A stretch of 64,000 nt of DNA, taken from assembly GCF_032854445.1 (NCBI RefSeq), contig NC_088301.1, positions 41,401,187-41,465,186 on the forward strand. Direction: 5' to 3'. Origin of the DNA: Liolophura sinensis. Its lineage: Eukaryota > Mollusca > Polyplacophora > Chitonida > Chitonidae. The translations under genes were made by a program, and so were the position numbers. This document shows, one piece after another, positions 1-12,618 of the stretch; position 1 is the stretch's first letter, and each line of letters begins with the position of its first letter. Under the pieces are notes generated by a model, which ran no database searches, had not been told where the DNA came from, and saw only the letters and a list, made by a program, of their open reading frames with translations.

Positions 1-3000
1 AGAGTGTCTTATATGTCATTAATACCGCCCGGAAAAGTAACTGTGAGGCTGCATTTTTTCGCCAAAACCGGAATCTTTTTTTATTATTAAATGCTGTTGC
101 ATCTAATTTTCCTGTCACATGTGTCTCTCCTAAACGTAAAGACAAATATTTAAAATGGTGTCAAGTCCAACATATGTGAGTAATGAATACACACATGTAT
201 GCGACAGATAACTGGAAACCGATAAAAATAATTTCAGTTTAATTTATCCACTCGTCCACAAGAGACTATGTCGGACTGCTAAAAAATTAAGGTTGGTTTA
301 AATTATAACAATAGCATTGCTGCGTTCAGAATATGTAATATTTGGGCAGACACTATAATAAGAGTAGGGCTTTACAGCAGAATAAAGCATCAAATTTCCG
401 TTTGACAATAAAACAGTTGAAACAGATGTGATCCCCAAGGGATGAATTGTTACAGGTTTTTTTTTTCTCATTATGAACGAAATGGCCCTGTATCATTCGG
501 AACTACTGGCTACGTCCAGTTAAACGGAATTCCTTGCTCTTTGCAACCCTCATTCGAAGCATCATAATAGGTTAACAAGTGCACACCATAGAGGAAATTT
601 CTTGATGACGAGATGTTGTGGTGGTGGTGTGGTCGCGATATTTATCTCAGTTGTGTCAGTTTTTTCATGAACTTCTTTACTTGCACCATGGAGAGTAGTG
701 ATACTGAGGTTTTCGTCCACTGAAGGGATTACAGGATGGGCATGGCAGCTGTCGGGCTTTAGCTACCGCTGTCAAGATCAATAGTAAACAGGCGATAAAA
801 CTCAAATATTTCTGGTTCGAGAACAATCGTGACCTCGACTGGAGTGAGATAGACACGTGCTGCAATAAGCGCGGAATTGATGCTAGTAGATGAAAAAATC
901 CATATATATACGATCAATGTTAGCCTTAAATGTACAGTCATTCGCAAAAGTGAAATATCTGCGCGAAACATGGAAAGACTTGCATTTAAAAACCATGTGT
1001 CTAGTGAGGCTTCCACTCTAGAAAGAACTTGTTTATCGAAAGAGTAGCACGCCATAAACCCACTGTGCTAAGGATTTATTCTACGTTTATTGTATTGCCA
1101 TTTTATTTAGAAAATCGCACAGATAAGGCTATACGTACTTATGTTCCAAAGTTGGACAGTTTATATAGGGTGTTTCACAGACTGCTGTACTATTTGACTT
1201 GACATAATTGAGCCATGTAATCGTAATTAACTTCAGTCATACTGAGCTTCCCGGTTTTGATTTCGGTTAAATCTATACACTCTTGGTATAATAAAAATGC
1301 CATAAGGATGATACTTGCAACATTACGGGCAACAAGGCTGTCTGATGCAGTATATTTTCACTGCAGAAGACATTTTATTTAACTATTGCAATAATATTTA
1401 ATTATGGGTAATATTCACAAAGAACTCACTGCCCACTATGGTTTACACTATGTATAGACATGAACCATAGATGTTTCTGGACATTATACTTCTATATTCC
1501 TACCAGCGAGGTTGATACTGCGCTATTTACATAGAACCTCCAAATTGCCTTTTCACATTGGGGGATGACTGTCAGTTTTCGTCACCTATTACACTGACTC
1601 GTGTATGGCACTGAACATTAATCAATAAATATAAATATCGCTTGATAAACCATAATCTGTCGACTGGCCTAACATCCCACGCAATTACCACAACCCCCAT
1701 TGTTGTGGAACGATTGCCAATGCTGCATCAGATATCAGAAATTTTCCTTTGTAAGATGGAAAAGTGATTACAATTTTGTTGCATGAGAAAAAGATATACC
1801 TGTGCGTTTTCCCCTAATAATCTCTAATGAACTGTAATGTGTCGGAACAAAGGTTTGTATGTATACATTTTTACTTGAGCTTGGAGAATAGCTAAGACGC
1901 AATGTATCGATGGGTGCCGTTGAAAGTTTTTGATGACAACACTAGGATTAGTTGTCGTCACAGAGCAGGTCAGAATAACATGGTGTCGGATATCCTGAGA
2001 GACGCTTGCAATCCTTGATGTTCGAAACAGACCATATCGTGGAAACTTTGTGATCTGTGCTTTGGCAATCAGCCTTCCCTGGGAGAATCTTTTCTGTCTG
2101 CAGTAATGCTGGCCTAAGCTCTGCTTGTTTAATGCTATATTTGCGACGACGTTTTATCAGGCGTAAACTGATAACTTGTTACACATGCATTGCAAGAGAA
2201 CAATGGTCAGCTCAAATTGCACCGGAGTCATTGCAAGGGAATAGGTAAGTCATTATCCGTCATTAATGTTCACTTAACAAGTGACACCTATGATGGATAG
2301 TTTAAATGTTGGAACAAACTGTCCTGTTTTAATATGCAATCTGTTATTCTTTTTAGCACACATGTTCATTTTTGATAAAGTATACATTTTAATATTATTT
2401 AAAAAATCTTCAGGAAACCTGTGTTGGTAACTATCAGCATAAATTAAAGTGTGGTTAGGTTAAACCTTCCTCCCTTTTCTGAAAACACTAACAACATTCA
2501 AATGTTCAGAGAATGTTATTATAAACGTCAAACGATTTGCCATATACGTGTACAACGCTATGTGTGTTTGGGCTTCTGTAAGTTGTTCTACACCTTCTTT
2601 GTAGTGTAGTCCCTTTAAGATGTAGACGTCCGATAAGACTTACATCATTATGAGCATAACATACAAGTTTCTGGAAGTGTTCTATCCAGTCAAGTAAGAC
2701 AAGGATAACAAGCGCCCCAGATACTGCCTTATACACGCAAGTTTGCAGTTTGAAAAGAACTCAGTATTCTGCTAAAGGCTCTGATATTGCCCCTTTGTTC
2801 GACGTGAGGATTTGTTAAACAAATCGCATGAGGAATCTCTGATAAAGACATCAGATTGTGCCCTAGAGCACGCACTCATAGAAATCAGATTTTATTATCA
2901 GATTGTGATCGTATGCATTAGGATCCCCTCAAGCTGATTGGACTCGAAATCTGTTCCTAGAGGATGATAGCGCATGCATGGACACTTTGATTGTGAAACA

Positions 3001-3099
3001 AAATTGTTAAGAAACCGTAAAATACGAGCACTTTATTCTGACATGATTACCAAACTTGGAAATAACTTGACGGGGCAATCAAAAAAATGATGTTTATTA
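1..3099. other. No gene seen
   Basis: AT-rich sequence with only short open frames lacking any recognisable product. No repeat family of the window is detected. Confidence 0.6.
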
Positions 3100-3360
3100 T
3101 GAGCTTTAGACCAGGGATGTCTAAAATATTGCAATAAGGTCATTCCACATTTTTAACCTGTTCTGCTTGGGCCATGGTGATAGAGAGCGAGTAAAACTAT
3201 ATTTAGGCATTCACAAACTATATCTACTACATTTAGGCATTTACATGAACAGTCAGAATAAAATCCTAATTGTGAGGTAAATTTACTAAGTACCATACTG
3301 ATGTCCCTGCTCTGTATGGATTTACTATTTTCTGCTGTCTATCATATTGTATTCCTGCTA
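3100..3360 (-). repeat. R1 dispersed repeat, diverged copy
   Basis: It shares with 8856-9100 the ordered blocks AGACCAG-GATGTCTAA, GCTTGGGCCATGGTGATAGA, CATTTACATGAACAGTCAGA ATAAAATCCTAA and GAGGTAAATTTAC, then a weak GTCCCTGCTCTGTATGG block. A second piece with CAGTGACGTCTAATATGTTA and TTAACATCACTGCA lies at 3459-3530. Confidence 0.6.
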
Positions 3361-3458
3361 GGATTCCGTTGGTGGACTAGGACTGGTCCCTTTGCATTGT
3401 TCCCGTGTTATTGTTTGTTAAATGTGATGACAAAACAGTATTCTGAGTAAATCTGTAC

Positions 3459-3540
3459 CAGTGACGTCTAATATGTTACATTTAACATCACTGCACACTT
3501 TTATTTAGATGTGCTTGGGCAATGGTGCAATTAGATATAC
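3459..3540 (-). repeat. R1 end fragment
   Basis: It contains CCAGTGACGTCTAATATGTT ACATTTAACATCACTGCA followed by TTTATTTA and GCTTGGGCAATGGTGCAA. The same block opens the copy at 8856. Confidence 0.6.
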
Positions 3541-5020
3541 AAGGTCCTGTCATCAAAAATTCACATTACACTGCTGAGCATAGCGCCATTTAAAGGTCAA
3601 CTAAATAGCTGTTGCCAACTCATTATGGTCAATATTGTCAGTTTTAAACAATCATTTTTAAAACACAAGGTGTAATACATGGAATAAGGGTTGGGGATTG
3701 AAACATCACGGTACTAAGGCAGAAAAACACGATGGTTGTCTGTCATAGAATTAATCAACTCTGAGCAAATCCTACACAGTGCCGGAAACATCAGTGGAGC
3801 TGGCGTGGCAGGGGAAGGACATTAATAGCCAATCCCACAATAAACCAAGCAACAAATCCGATAACCATCCGCCTGATCATGTGAGGCCGTGACGTTTTAT
3901 TGCGTGTCGGTGTTCTGTGGTGTAAGCAGCCATCGCGGGTAATACCAGACAAGTAGTGCCAGTTGGAGAGTGAGGAGCACATGAATGTTGGGCTTGTTTG
4001 TCGCGGTGCCTGAAAGGCGCCTCATTATCCCACGACCATACCTCCGCTCACGGTGGAATGGCCATGTTTCTATACTAAACATCAACATCGTTAAGACCAC
4101 CCGACGATGGTCTGTTTCTGTTAATCAAATAGATACTGAACATAAGTTTGTCCAAATAAGACGCAGGTCTAATGATGTGGCAAACATAAAGCCTTTTATA
4201 TTGGTCGGTCATGCGTGGATTCCTAGGGAAAATTAGACAGAATGTTACAACTTTTCCTAGTCTCGCCGGAGTCTTGCTCTCTTAAAATTGGAAGATAAAT
4301 TAGGGAAAAGTCTCTATAAATTATGGCGATATCTAACCGAAATTTAGTGCAGAACGCAAAATTTGACCGATGTTAGCTTGTATAACGCGTCATCACTAAC
4401 AAAAACTGCCAACCATGAAACGCCTTGATTGCGCCCTGCTTTCCAAATCTCGCCGAAATATTCGTTGCCTCTCGAATATCGCTCTCTCTGATCATTATTC
4501 TTGGGTCAAAAGTTACTTATTTTCGAAAAGAACGCAATTTTCTGCGTCATCAAAATAACAAGCGACAATCTATTGAGAAGTTGCACAACAAAATAGTGTG
4601 CGATTTTGATCAACAGAACCAGGAAATGAGATTCCGAGGACGAGGCTGAGTTGCTTAAAGTGCAAGAATGACCAGAAATGCTGGACTGAACGTCATTGGA
4701 GTAGTCTCACAATAGCACATTATCGTTCTAAATCTCGTGCCGTTCAAATATCGCTGTTCTCGGTATAATGAAAAATATGTCAAAGCTTCATCCGGTTTCC
4801 ACATTATACAATAATTATAAGAGACCTTTAGTTAGAAATTACAAGTTGTAACTTCTAACTTCAAACTTTAGTCTACCTATTCTAGTTTCAAGTTACTACT
4901 TTATCTCTTAACTTATTCCCTCTCCAACGATATACTTCACTGTGCAAGATGGGAAAGTGCACTCGGCCAACCAATTCACTCCCTTGCAGAAGGGCAGGGA
5001 TCACTGATTAAGGTATTAAT
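3541..5020. other. No gene seen
   Basis: Short overlapping open frames near 3.8-4.2 kb have no family resemblance and conflict between strands. Otherwise plain AT-rich sequence up to the SINE. Confidence 0.55.
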
Positions 5021-5130
5021 TTATTTATTCGATTGATGTTTTACACCGCCCTGTGCATTATGTTGGGAAGAAACCGGGTAAAGCCGGGGGAAACCCAAGA
5101 CCATCCGCAGGTTGCTGACGGACAACTGAT
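5021..5130 (-). mobile_element. SINE family 1 copy with internal deletion
   Basis: It shows the tail ATTTATTTATTCGATTGATG TTTTACACCG, then a jump to GGGAAGAAACCGGGTAAAGC and ACCCAAGACCATCCGCAGGT. The segment holding the TACTCAAGAATATTTC block is gone. Confidence 0.75.
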
Positions 5131-5405
5131 TATAGTAAAATTATTTAATGAATGTTAGCCTGGCAAAACGAGCATGGTCGCTTACTATAACCAAGATTAT
5201 GAAGGGTAGGGAGACGGAACCTAAAAGCCTCGGTATATGCTAGCGGTTGAAAAGGCATGCACCTAAATTATTCGGAAGTGACCCTCTCCCAAAATGTGAT
5301 CAATATATGTCTTAAACCCTAAATTTCTTAAAGGTAGGCCATTAGCTGATTATCAATCATAAATATGGCTATTCATTTTAGTGTGTTAGTATAATAAAAA
5401 AAAAA

Positions 5406-5502
5406 GACTTACAGCACAGAGAGCGACGAGTGTGACAGTTGGCAAATGATCCCAAGTAACCGGTGAAATACGACTTCAGTTCACCACAGTAGGGTTTTAT
5501 AT
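5406..5502 (+). repeat. R1 dispersed repeat copy
   Basis: Blocks in order: GACTTACAGCACAGAGAG, CGACGAGTGTGACAGTTGGC AAATGATCCCAAGTAACCGG TGAAATACGACTTCAG, then GTAGGGTTTTA. The AAAACCAGAGCAG segment present in other copies is missing here. Confidence 0.7.
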
Positions 5503-6839
5503 TCATGTAAATGGTTAAAAGGTAGCAACTAAAACGCCCTTAGACATCATTGGTCTAGAGTAACTCAAAATGGTGTGTTGCCATCACATTTAATGTACAA
5601 TAACATCAAAACAATACAAGGATACCAGGCCTCAGGGTGCTTTGTCCACCAGCAGGAAACATTAAATGTAACCATGAAAAGAGTACATGTCAAATAGAAA
5701 AAAAAAAAACAACAAAAAACGTTTTAATCCAAACGATGTTTCCGCACGGGTATCTAAGGTACCATTAATAGTTCACTCGGTGTCAGCTGGAAAAATACCA
5801 ATCCTGATTTATGATGAATATTATATTCAACACCGATTGAAGTATACTGAACAACAGGGTAAAATTTAATCCTACTATGGACATGTATATTACTCGGTGC
5901 ATGAAGTATATCTCTTAATAACTCAGCACCGGATGCCTGGTATTGGTTTAATAGAAATAACCTTAGTACCCAGTTTCGTCTCAAACAACATATTGTCGAA
6001 GTGGTTAATGTGTTTTATACAACGCTTTATCCGTTAGCACGTTCTATCTCAATGTAACGATAAAGGTTGTGATTTGATTTACGTCAACACACTATAACTG
6101 GAAGATGGCCTGCAACCATTCGAATCTGTGCCTATATGTCAAGCTGTCGTGACTCAGGGATGCTATATTTATCAAAGCTTGCGCTTACAACCAATGCTTT
6201 AAATCCAGCATTTGTATAACTCGACAGATATGTAAATTAATTGCAAATTGCAAAACCAACTGATTACGCTTTTGTGGAACATAAGTCCACATGGACAAAA
6301 CAACATACGTTTAAAATAATGTTGGTGACGTGAATTAAAACTTAGCAAAGTTCAAGTCAAGTTAAGCTATAGGATTAAAATATTTGCGTTTAATCACTTA
6401 CCTCTCAGCTTAAAGGGAATACATCCAGTGATGTTCAACTACACCTGAGTAAAGGGTCCATTTCGGTGTTTTCGATATGACGTTTTAATGAGAAGGCACT
6501 ATGATGTCGACATCGACATAGGTATTGGCCTGCTACAAGAATACTCCATCAGATAATTAGCCCCAAAACAACGTGATACCCCACACAATTTATCAAATAA
6601 AATAGTATTAAGTGTTAAGTATTAAGTGTTAGATGGCTCTGGTTGCCGAGTGTAACCGTCTATCTTGTAGACAGCTTTTATACAGACCAGCAATGTCATG
6701 TGTAACATCATAGATGGCGCCTCTTGTAGTATGAGATCCTTACATATTAAAGGGAAAGACGTAATCGCCCGTTACTTTTGAATGCTGTCTGCCCGGCATC
6801 ATTGAAAACTGATGAACGCTTCTCTCTTGTATGTTACCG
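5503..6839. other. No gene seen
   Basis: AT-rich. A small tandem run TAAGTGTTAAGTATTAAGTG lies near 6607, followed by GGCTCTGGTTGCCGAGTG, which faintly resembles a tRNA-type A box but has no B box. Confidence 0.55.
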
Positions 6840-6990
6840 GCTTTACTTCCTCTTTGTACAATTTCTTACATACCTTTGTTTTGGAAGCTAGTGTTAAACG
6901 TTGTTTTGGAAATGGATCTTATGATTATCGACTTGAAACGGCCTTTACGGACTACGAATGGTATTCGAATGTCGAACATGACGCTTATAT
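6840..6990 (-). repeat. R2 dispersed repeat, left part
   Basis: It shows the reverse of the R2 left end: GTTAAACGTTGTTTTGGAAA, TGATTATCGACTTGAAACGG, GGTATTCGAATGTCG. The small overlapping open frames here are repeat-derived. Confidence 0.6.
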
Positions 6991-7534
6991 ATGAAACCTT
7001 CTTTCATAGTTTCAGTGCAGGATGAAAGGAAAAAAAAAACAACTAATATTAGCACCTGCATGGGCGATGTGTACATATTCTGAATGCACATTCACACAAT
7101 AATGAGATTGAGACATGGTCAACACAGAGCAAATTAGCGGAAAGATGATGTCTGTGAAATTTCCAGGTGCGCTTTTCCAAATGAAACAATCATCAATAGG
7201 TCTCCCCAATTTCATGCTCGAAGACCAGGTGGGTACCAATATTGCGTCCTCTCATCATGCAGTGATATACAAGAAAACGCCATAGACTTATACATATATG
7301 TATAGGATAGGTTTAATTTATGGCTAGGAGGCTCACTAAATTATTTTCCATCAGCATGACAAATGTAGTGTGTCAGGAGTTGACATTCAATAATTCTTAT
7401 TTTCAGCATTTCGACAATATCATTCTGTCTGTGCAGAAACAGGTCTGCCCCATATTACCTTGCTTTGAAACAAAAATTTTATGATAGACAAGAGTATCCA
7501 TTACTCAGTATGCAAAAATGACTTAAATCTATGC

Positions 7535-7840
7535 GTCGACACAGACATTCGTATACCAGCTGTCAACAAATAAGGACGTCCCTGGTCAATACTCGCAAGG
7601 CTAGTTCCCAAAACGACGTTTAACACAAATTAACCAAAGAACTAAAAAGTAAAAGAAGTACGAAAATAGGAAGGAATCATACAAGGAGAAGCGGGCAACA
7701 GTTTTCATTGATGTAGGAAAGACGTGAGGTATGCTCTAGGCGACTGAGTCAAATCAGTATTAAAATCGTGTACCAATCTAGAATATCAGTTGTCGTAACA
7801 AAATATGTATTTCAGTTGCGCTTTGATTGCAACCCAGCCT
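7535..7840 (+). repeat. R2 dispersed repeat, good copy
   Basis: In order: CGACACAGACATTCGTATAC CAGCTGTCAACAAATAAGGA CGTCCCTGGTCAATACTCGC AAGG, AACGACGTTTAACACAAATT, AGGAATCATACAAGGAGAAG, GCTCTAGGCGACTGAGTCAA ATCAGTATT, ATCGTGTACCA, TCAGTTGTCGTAACAAAATA TGTATTTCAGTTGCGCTTTG AT. It has no coding capacity and no evident terminal inverted repeat. Confidence 0.75.
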
Positions 7841-8563
7841 TAATATGAGGGTACGAACGCCAACTTGTCTGAATCTATGGTCTGCGTTTAGATAGTTCTG
7901 CTGTAAGTAAATATGAACAGATTGTCCAGAATCTTTGACTTCTGCTTCATGACTGTGTCTAATTCTGTTTAACCCAGATACATCAACAGTTTCATTCAAA
8001 GTGCAACTGGGTTACATATTTTGATGAACAACGATTTGGATACAAATTAAAATTAATCTACAGAATACTGTTGCTTTTTTGGGCATTCTTAATCGAACCC
8101 TTGACCGTTTCTTCTGCATATATCCCTCCTAACTTTTACTTTCTATTTTTCATGTTCTTTGGTGGCTTGTACTAATCCTTGTCTTGTGACATGCTCTCGT
8201 TTACTAGTTTAAATGATCGATGGTCATATATGGTTAATGGAAATGGAGGTCTAGATGGGTGAAAATCCTTATCGCGAACAACCCGAGATGTCATAGCATT
8301 AACCACCAATATTTTATTTTCTCTGAAGAGAAATCGTATCGAATTCTAAAACAGCGTTGGTAGAGTGATAAATACTGTCAGGTTCATTCCATCAATGTCC
8401 TTTTATTAGTAAGGCGAAAATTACTATCCTTTACCGTATTAGTGGGCGTTTCTGTTAAGTAGATAGAAAATCCTCATAGCCAGCAGGGTTTTCAAGTCAG
8501 CACTTACTTTGATACGTTCATATACCTATATTGTCGAGATGTTAAGGAGCAACCTCACTTACC

Positions 8564-8850
8564 AGTCTATGCGTTGAAATATACATTCGTATACCAGCCG
8601 TCAGCCAAAATGGGCTTTATGGGTCGAAAATCTAAAGACCAGTTAACAAAACCACCAAAGAACTAGGAAAATATATACACTAAGAAATTAGGACGGATTA
8701 TTGTTAAGATAAGGAGTCAAGATGATGATGGAAAGACGCAGTGAATGTTTAAAGTGAATGAATTAATCCCTATCGAGGTCGTGTACCATGCTAACTTCGA
8801 CATTACTCTTATCAAAATATGAAATCTCGGTTGCGCTTGATCAAAACTGA
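8564..8850 (+). repeat. R2 dispersed repeat copy
   Basis: It opens with ACATTCGTATACCAGCCGTC AGCCAAAATGG, continues with ACCAAAGAACTAGG and AAGAAATTAGGACGGATT, and closes with GGTCGTGTACCATGCTA and ATCTCGGTTGCGCTTGATC. An R1 copy follows directly on the opposite strand. Confidence 0.72.
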
Positions 8851-8855
8851 TTCTA

Positions 8856-9100
8856 GACCAGTGACGTCTGATAAATTGCAATTAACATCACTGCATTTCT
8901 TTTTTTTACCTAATTCGGCTTAAGCCATAGTGCTAGAGGGCGTGTATCGCTAGTATTTATGCATTTACATGAACAGTTAGAATAAAACCCTGACTGAGGT
9001 AAATTGACAAGAGGCTGTATTTCGCCAGTTACTTGTGACCATTTGCCAGCAATCACACTGTCGTCGCTGCTCTGGTCTTACTCTCTGTGCTGTACGCCTT
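8856..9100 (-). repeat. R1 dispersed repeat, longest copy
   Basis: The longest R1 copy, about 245 bp. It runs from CCAGTGACGTCTGATAAATT G through CATTTACATGAACAGTTAGA ATAAAACCCTGACTGAGGTA to GTATTTCGCCAGTTACTTGT GACCATTTGCCAGCAATCAC ACTGTCGTCGCTGCTCTGGT CTTACTCTCTGTGCTGTACG. An R2 copy (8564-8845) abuts it in the opposite orientation. No protein is encoded. Confidence 0.75.
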
Positions 9101-10380
9101 CAATTATATTATGCAAACACTAATTTACACTAACGCAGCTATGATTAAACGATTTGAACCATAAAAGTTAGTGGACAAAGGGGCTGCAAGTGGAGAAAAT
9201 GGTTCAGCTAAAAAACGATTTTAGTGTATATAGTAGTACTAGCAAGGTACAGACTCCTTGAGACTACAATAGTATTACACAGACTGAGTCAGTGGATATT
9301 GCAGCAAAGTAGAGAAAGGAATTGTTCGTCGAAGACACGGTTCAGCGAACGTTATGAGAGGATGTTGGCAATGTTGCCGAATTCAACGGAGGTTCTGTGA
9401 TTGGAATTTGGATGAGTTATTTTCGATCGGCCAATTTGGGTGATATTTCTCTCATTTCCTGATTTGGAATTATACCTTTGCATTGCGTATTTCTAATGCT
9501 TTTTGCCTTCGATCAAAGATCTGATTTGATCTGTAATGCATAATATTGTGTGATTCTATATGGAATGAACAGACCTCCCAACTGTCTCTGTCAGGGAGAT
9601 GGCCTACAGAGTTTTTCTAGTTCATTTCAACGATATCAGCTGTTGATCTCCAAATGAGTAAGAACGAAAGACTGGTACATTTTTTGTTATCGTATTCAGC
9701 GACAGCCTTTTCAGCATAAAATGTGAATATTTTGAGTTGAGAGTATTTGTGGGGTAATTATATCGACCCCGCAAAGAGGTTGTAAGGAAACAGTATTAAC
9801 ATATGACCATTTGCATGTATGTTTCTATTTGTGTTCAATCATTGCTATAACAGTGGGCGTGTTTCAGTAGGCGTACCAGATATAATCTATTACACTGTCG
9901 TCGGTGCTCTTTATTTATCTATAGTAAGTTAATTGTTTCTTAAAGGATACGCAGAACCCTAGGTTTTTATTTCTTAACATATGGAAGTACAAAAAATCTT
10001 CTCAGCGTTCTTCTTGGGCCGTAAAAATTGCTTTACCTACAATAAAGGCAACTAAGGCAACATGTGCCAAAACGTTTTCATTGTTGTAAATTGAAGTAAA
10101 ATGTCACCACATGGTGAAGTGAGCTTTCCTAAAAGGAACAGAATAGTGTTACTCCCCAAATCCTGCTCGCATACTTGCCTGCACCCAACCTGCACCCAAC
10201 TATCCAGTTTCCTACACCCATAAACTTGATCTCCGTCATATAAGATAACAATTCTCGAGTACTAAGTTTAACAAGAAAAAAGATGTCTTACAAAACATTT
10301 CGCAAAGCGATATACCATATTTTGTGCCTCTTGTAACTGAGTTTAAGCGACACTGTAACAGAGCGTGCTTATTCCTAATC
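9101..10380. other. No gene seen
   Basis: AT-rich, with one short R1 fragment and a CCTGCACCCAA duplication near 10181. Nothing else is seen. Confidence 0.55.
9880..9915 (-). repeat. R1 short fragment
   Basis: Only TATTACACTGTCGTCGGTGC TCTTT remains. Confidence 0.45.
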
Positions 10381-10620
10381 CTACAGCGTATGGGGTTTTT
10401 TTTTGTGTGTTGGCAGTGGGAGAAGTGCCCACGTTATCACCACCATTGCTGGGATATAAAATCTATTGCTATTATAGCGTAGCCATTTCTCATCGTTCGA
10501 GATAATGACGTCCAAGAGCTTGTTTACCAGTGTGGAAGAGGTGATACAATATCGTCTGCGAAAAGCAACACTGGACAGTCCACAACAACATAGACTCGAT
10601 CCGTTTTTGGGCATATCTAA
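10381..10620 (-). pseudogene. Mariner-like transposase fragment (tentative)
   Basis: An open minus-strand stretch contains IISNDEKWLRYNSNR (the NDEKW codons are at 10483..10497). It is preceded by RRRYCITSSTLVNKLLD and followed by a Trp-Pro-rich segment. In mariner transposases the second catalytic Asp lies in a T-G-D-E-K-W motif after a short RR...LL...FLDRI-type stretch, which fits. Only about 60-80 residues are recognisable. The rest of the transposase and the inverted repeats are not seen, so at best this is a dead remnant. The family assignment rests on one motif. Confidence 0.4.
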
Positions 10621-10729
10621 ATACGGAGGAAAAGCCCATCTATCCGCGTGATATCCCGAGATACCGGGCAGGAGAGTCTGTTGTCTGGGTTTGGTGCACA
10701 GGGAGTGCGCCTGTGCACATGCCATCAGG

Positions 10730-11565
10730 CACTGTTGTGATTGGGTGTAGAAATCAGTGTGGTGTCTTGAAATTATTGTGAAGATTGATCCACTTTGTAT
10801 TATTTTGATGGGGTGTCTAAATCGCAGTGGTATCCCGGTTTATTATACTGAGTGTGATATCTTGTGAAATTGTGTACACGCGCACACAACAGCGTAATAG
10901 TATGCAGTACAACCATGAGTGTGGTAAATTTTATTTTTGCGCAGGGTGCGTCCATCAGCGTGGATCTGAAATATGTGCACGATATCTGGGTCTATTTTGG
11001 GATGGTATGAGCGGTACTTGGGTACTTGGTCTGTCTGTGTGGTACGTGGTAATTAAACACGAGTGCACCCATAGATGTGGTGAGTAGTATAATTATGCAG
11101 GAGTGCTTTATCTGTGTGGTATGGTTGGTAACTGTGCTGAAGTGAGCACCAATATCATCCAGTGGTATGATATCAGGGGTAATTCTGCAGGAATGCACCC
11201 ATCACAGTGGTACCAGGTGGAAATTTTGCAGACGAGCATCTGTCGGTGTGGTATCCGAGAAATTAATCTAGGGTAATTATGCAGAAATGCCCCCATCTGT
11301 ATGGTATCGTAAGCACTTTTGCAGAAGAGCGTCCGTCGCTTGGTGACTGTACTAGTACAAGAGTGCGCACACGCGCAATCATCGTAAAAAATGTCTCAGT
11401 TTGTGTGGTCTTTATGGCAAACATCAGCTTGGTATCCCAGGTTATAGTGATGTGATGCTTCAATGTAGGACCTTTAGTAATTGGAAAAGAGTGTACCCAT
11501 CATTGTAGTATCTCCGTTAATTGTGTAGAAGTTCATCCATTTGTGTAGTATTTGGTAAGCTTCAT
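10730..11565. repeat. Decayed GT-rich tandem array, unit about 40-50 bp
   Basis: A motif close to CATCTGTGTGGTATC ... GGTAATTTTGCAGGAGTGCA recurs roughly 14-16 times. Clear instances are near 11036, 11075, 11112, 11160, 11207, 11248, 11299, 11400, 11500 and 11545. Units have diverged strongly in both sequence and spacing, so the array is old. The plus strand is G+T rich throughout. Overlapping minus-strand open frames are by-products of the repeat. Confidence 0.65.
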
Positions 11566-11968
11566 GGTTTGTTCGCGCTTAACAACCTTGATCTTGCAAG
11601 TGGGCATGAACAGATATATAGCTACGCAAAAGATAGCATGTATCCTGCAACTGCGGTTTATCAATGAAAACGTCCTTCGCGTTTCTATCTAGACAGCAGG
11701 AAATATTCTTTTAGAACCGTTTCTTTGTTTAATACCCTGTCTTAGCTCCTAGTTCAATTGTTGAGACAATGAAATAAATCAATAAATTGTTCGGACCAAG
11801 TTTGTATTCATAGGCTAAAGCGACACGCCTTCATAACATGCGAACTCCGACAAATATCGCGATATCCCAACGATGGAAAGTTGGCCAATTCAATATTTAA
11901 GGGCCAATTCGCGTGCCCTCCTTAAATCAAGTCTTGACGAACTGTGCCCTTGGTGTTCCCATAAACTA

Positions 11969-12091
11969 GCGGACTTTTACCGTGTCAGCAACGTAATCTA
12001 ACAAGGGCAGATGTAGTGCAAGAATCGATACTGTCTTCTTCATATGTGAAATGAGATGTTAGATTACGTTGCTGACACGGTAAAAGTCCGC
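11969..12091. repeat. Perfect 34-bp inverted repeat with 55-nt spacer
   Basis: The left arm 11969..12002 starts GCGGACTTTTACCGTG, and the right arm 12058..12091 is its exact reverse complement, ending CACGGTAAAAGTCCGC. I checked all 34 positions by eye. The arms end abruptly and no target duplication is visible. It could be a very short fold-back transposon or the stem of a hairpin RNA. Confidence 0.85.
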
Positions 12092-12492
12092 TTTTACATC
12101 GGTCTTTACTCAGTATTGTAGGGAAGAACCATTCTCGATTCGACGACAATCACTCATTCTCATGCAAAAAGCATACACATGAAAAAATGCTACTCACATG
12201 TAAAGGAGATGAGGTGATCAAATGTTAAATGTTCAAGGCATCATTTCAAACTCTAAGTCCAGAAATACTAGAAAACAGAACAAACAGAAAATGCCAAACG
12301 GGCCTTAATTACATCTGTCTATGTAAGCAGTATAATGCTCGAAAACAGGACTGATAAAAGACGCAAATTTTCAGTTAAAGCTGAAGGAAATATATCGGAG
12401 TATTTGTCCACATCTAATATTAACCGTTGTACAGCTTACAACGCGAATTATACAGGTTTGATATTAAATGTTATATATACAGAATAACTAAC

Positions 12493-12618
<126 letters not shown>

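Noticed and set aside
6640-6700. Possible tRNA gene
   Set aside because: Only a weak A-box-like string is present. There is no B box and no cloverleaf.
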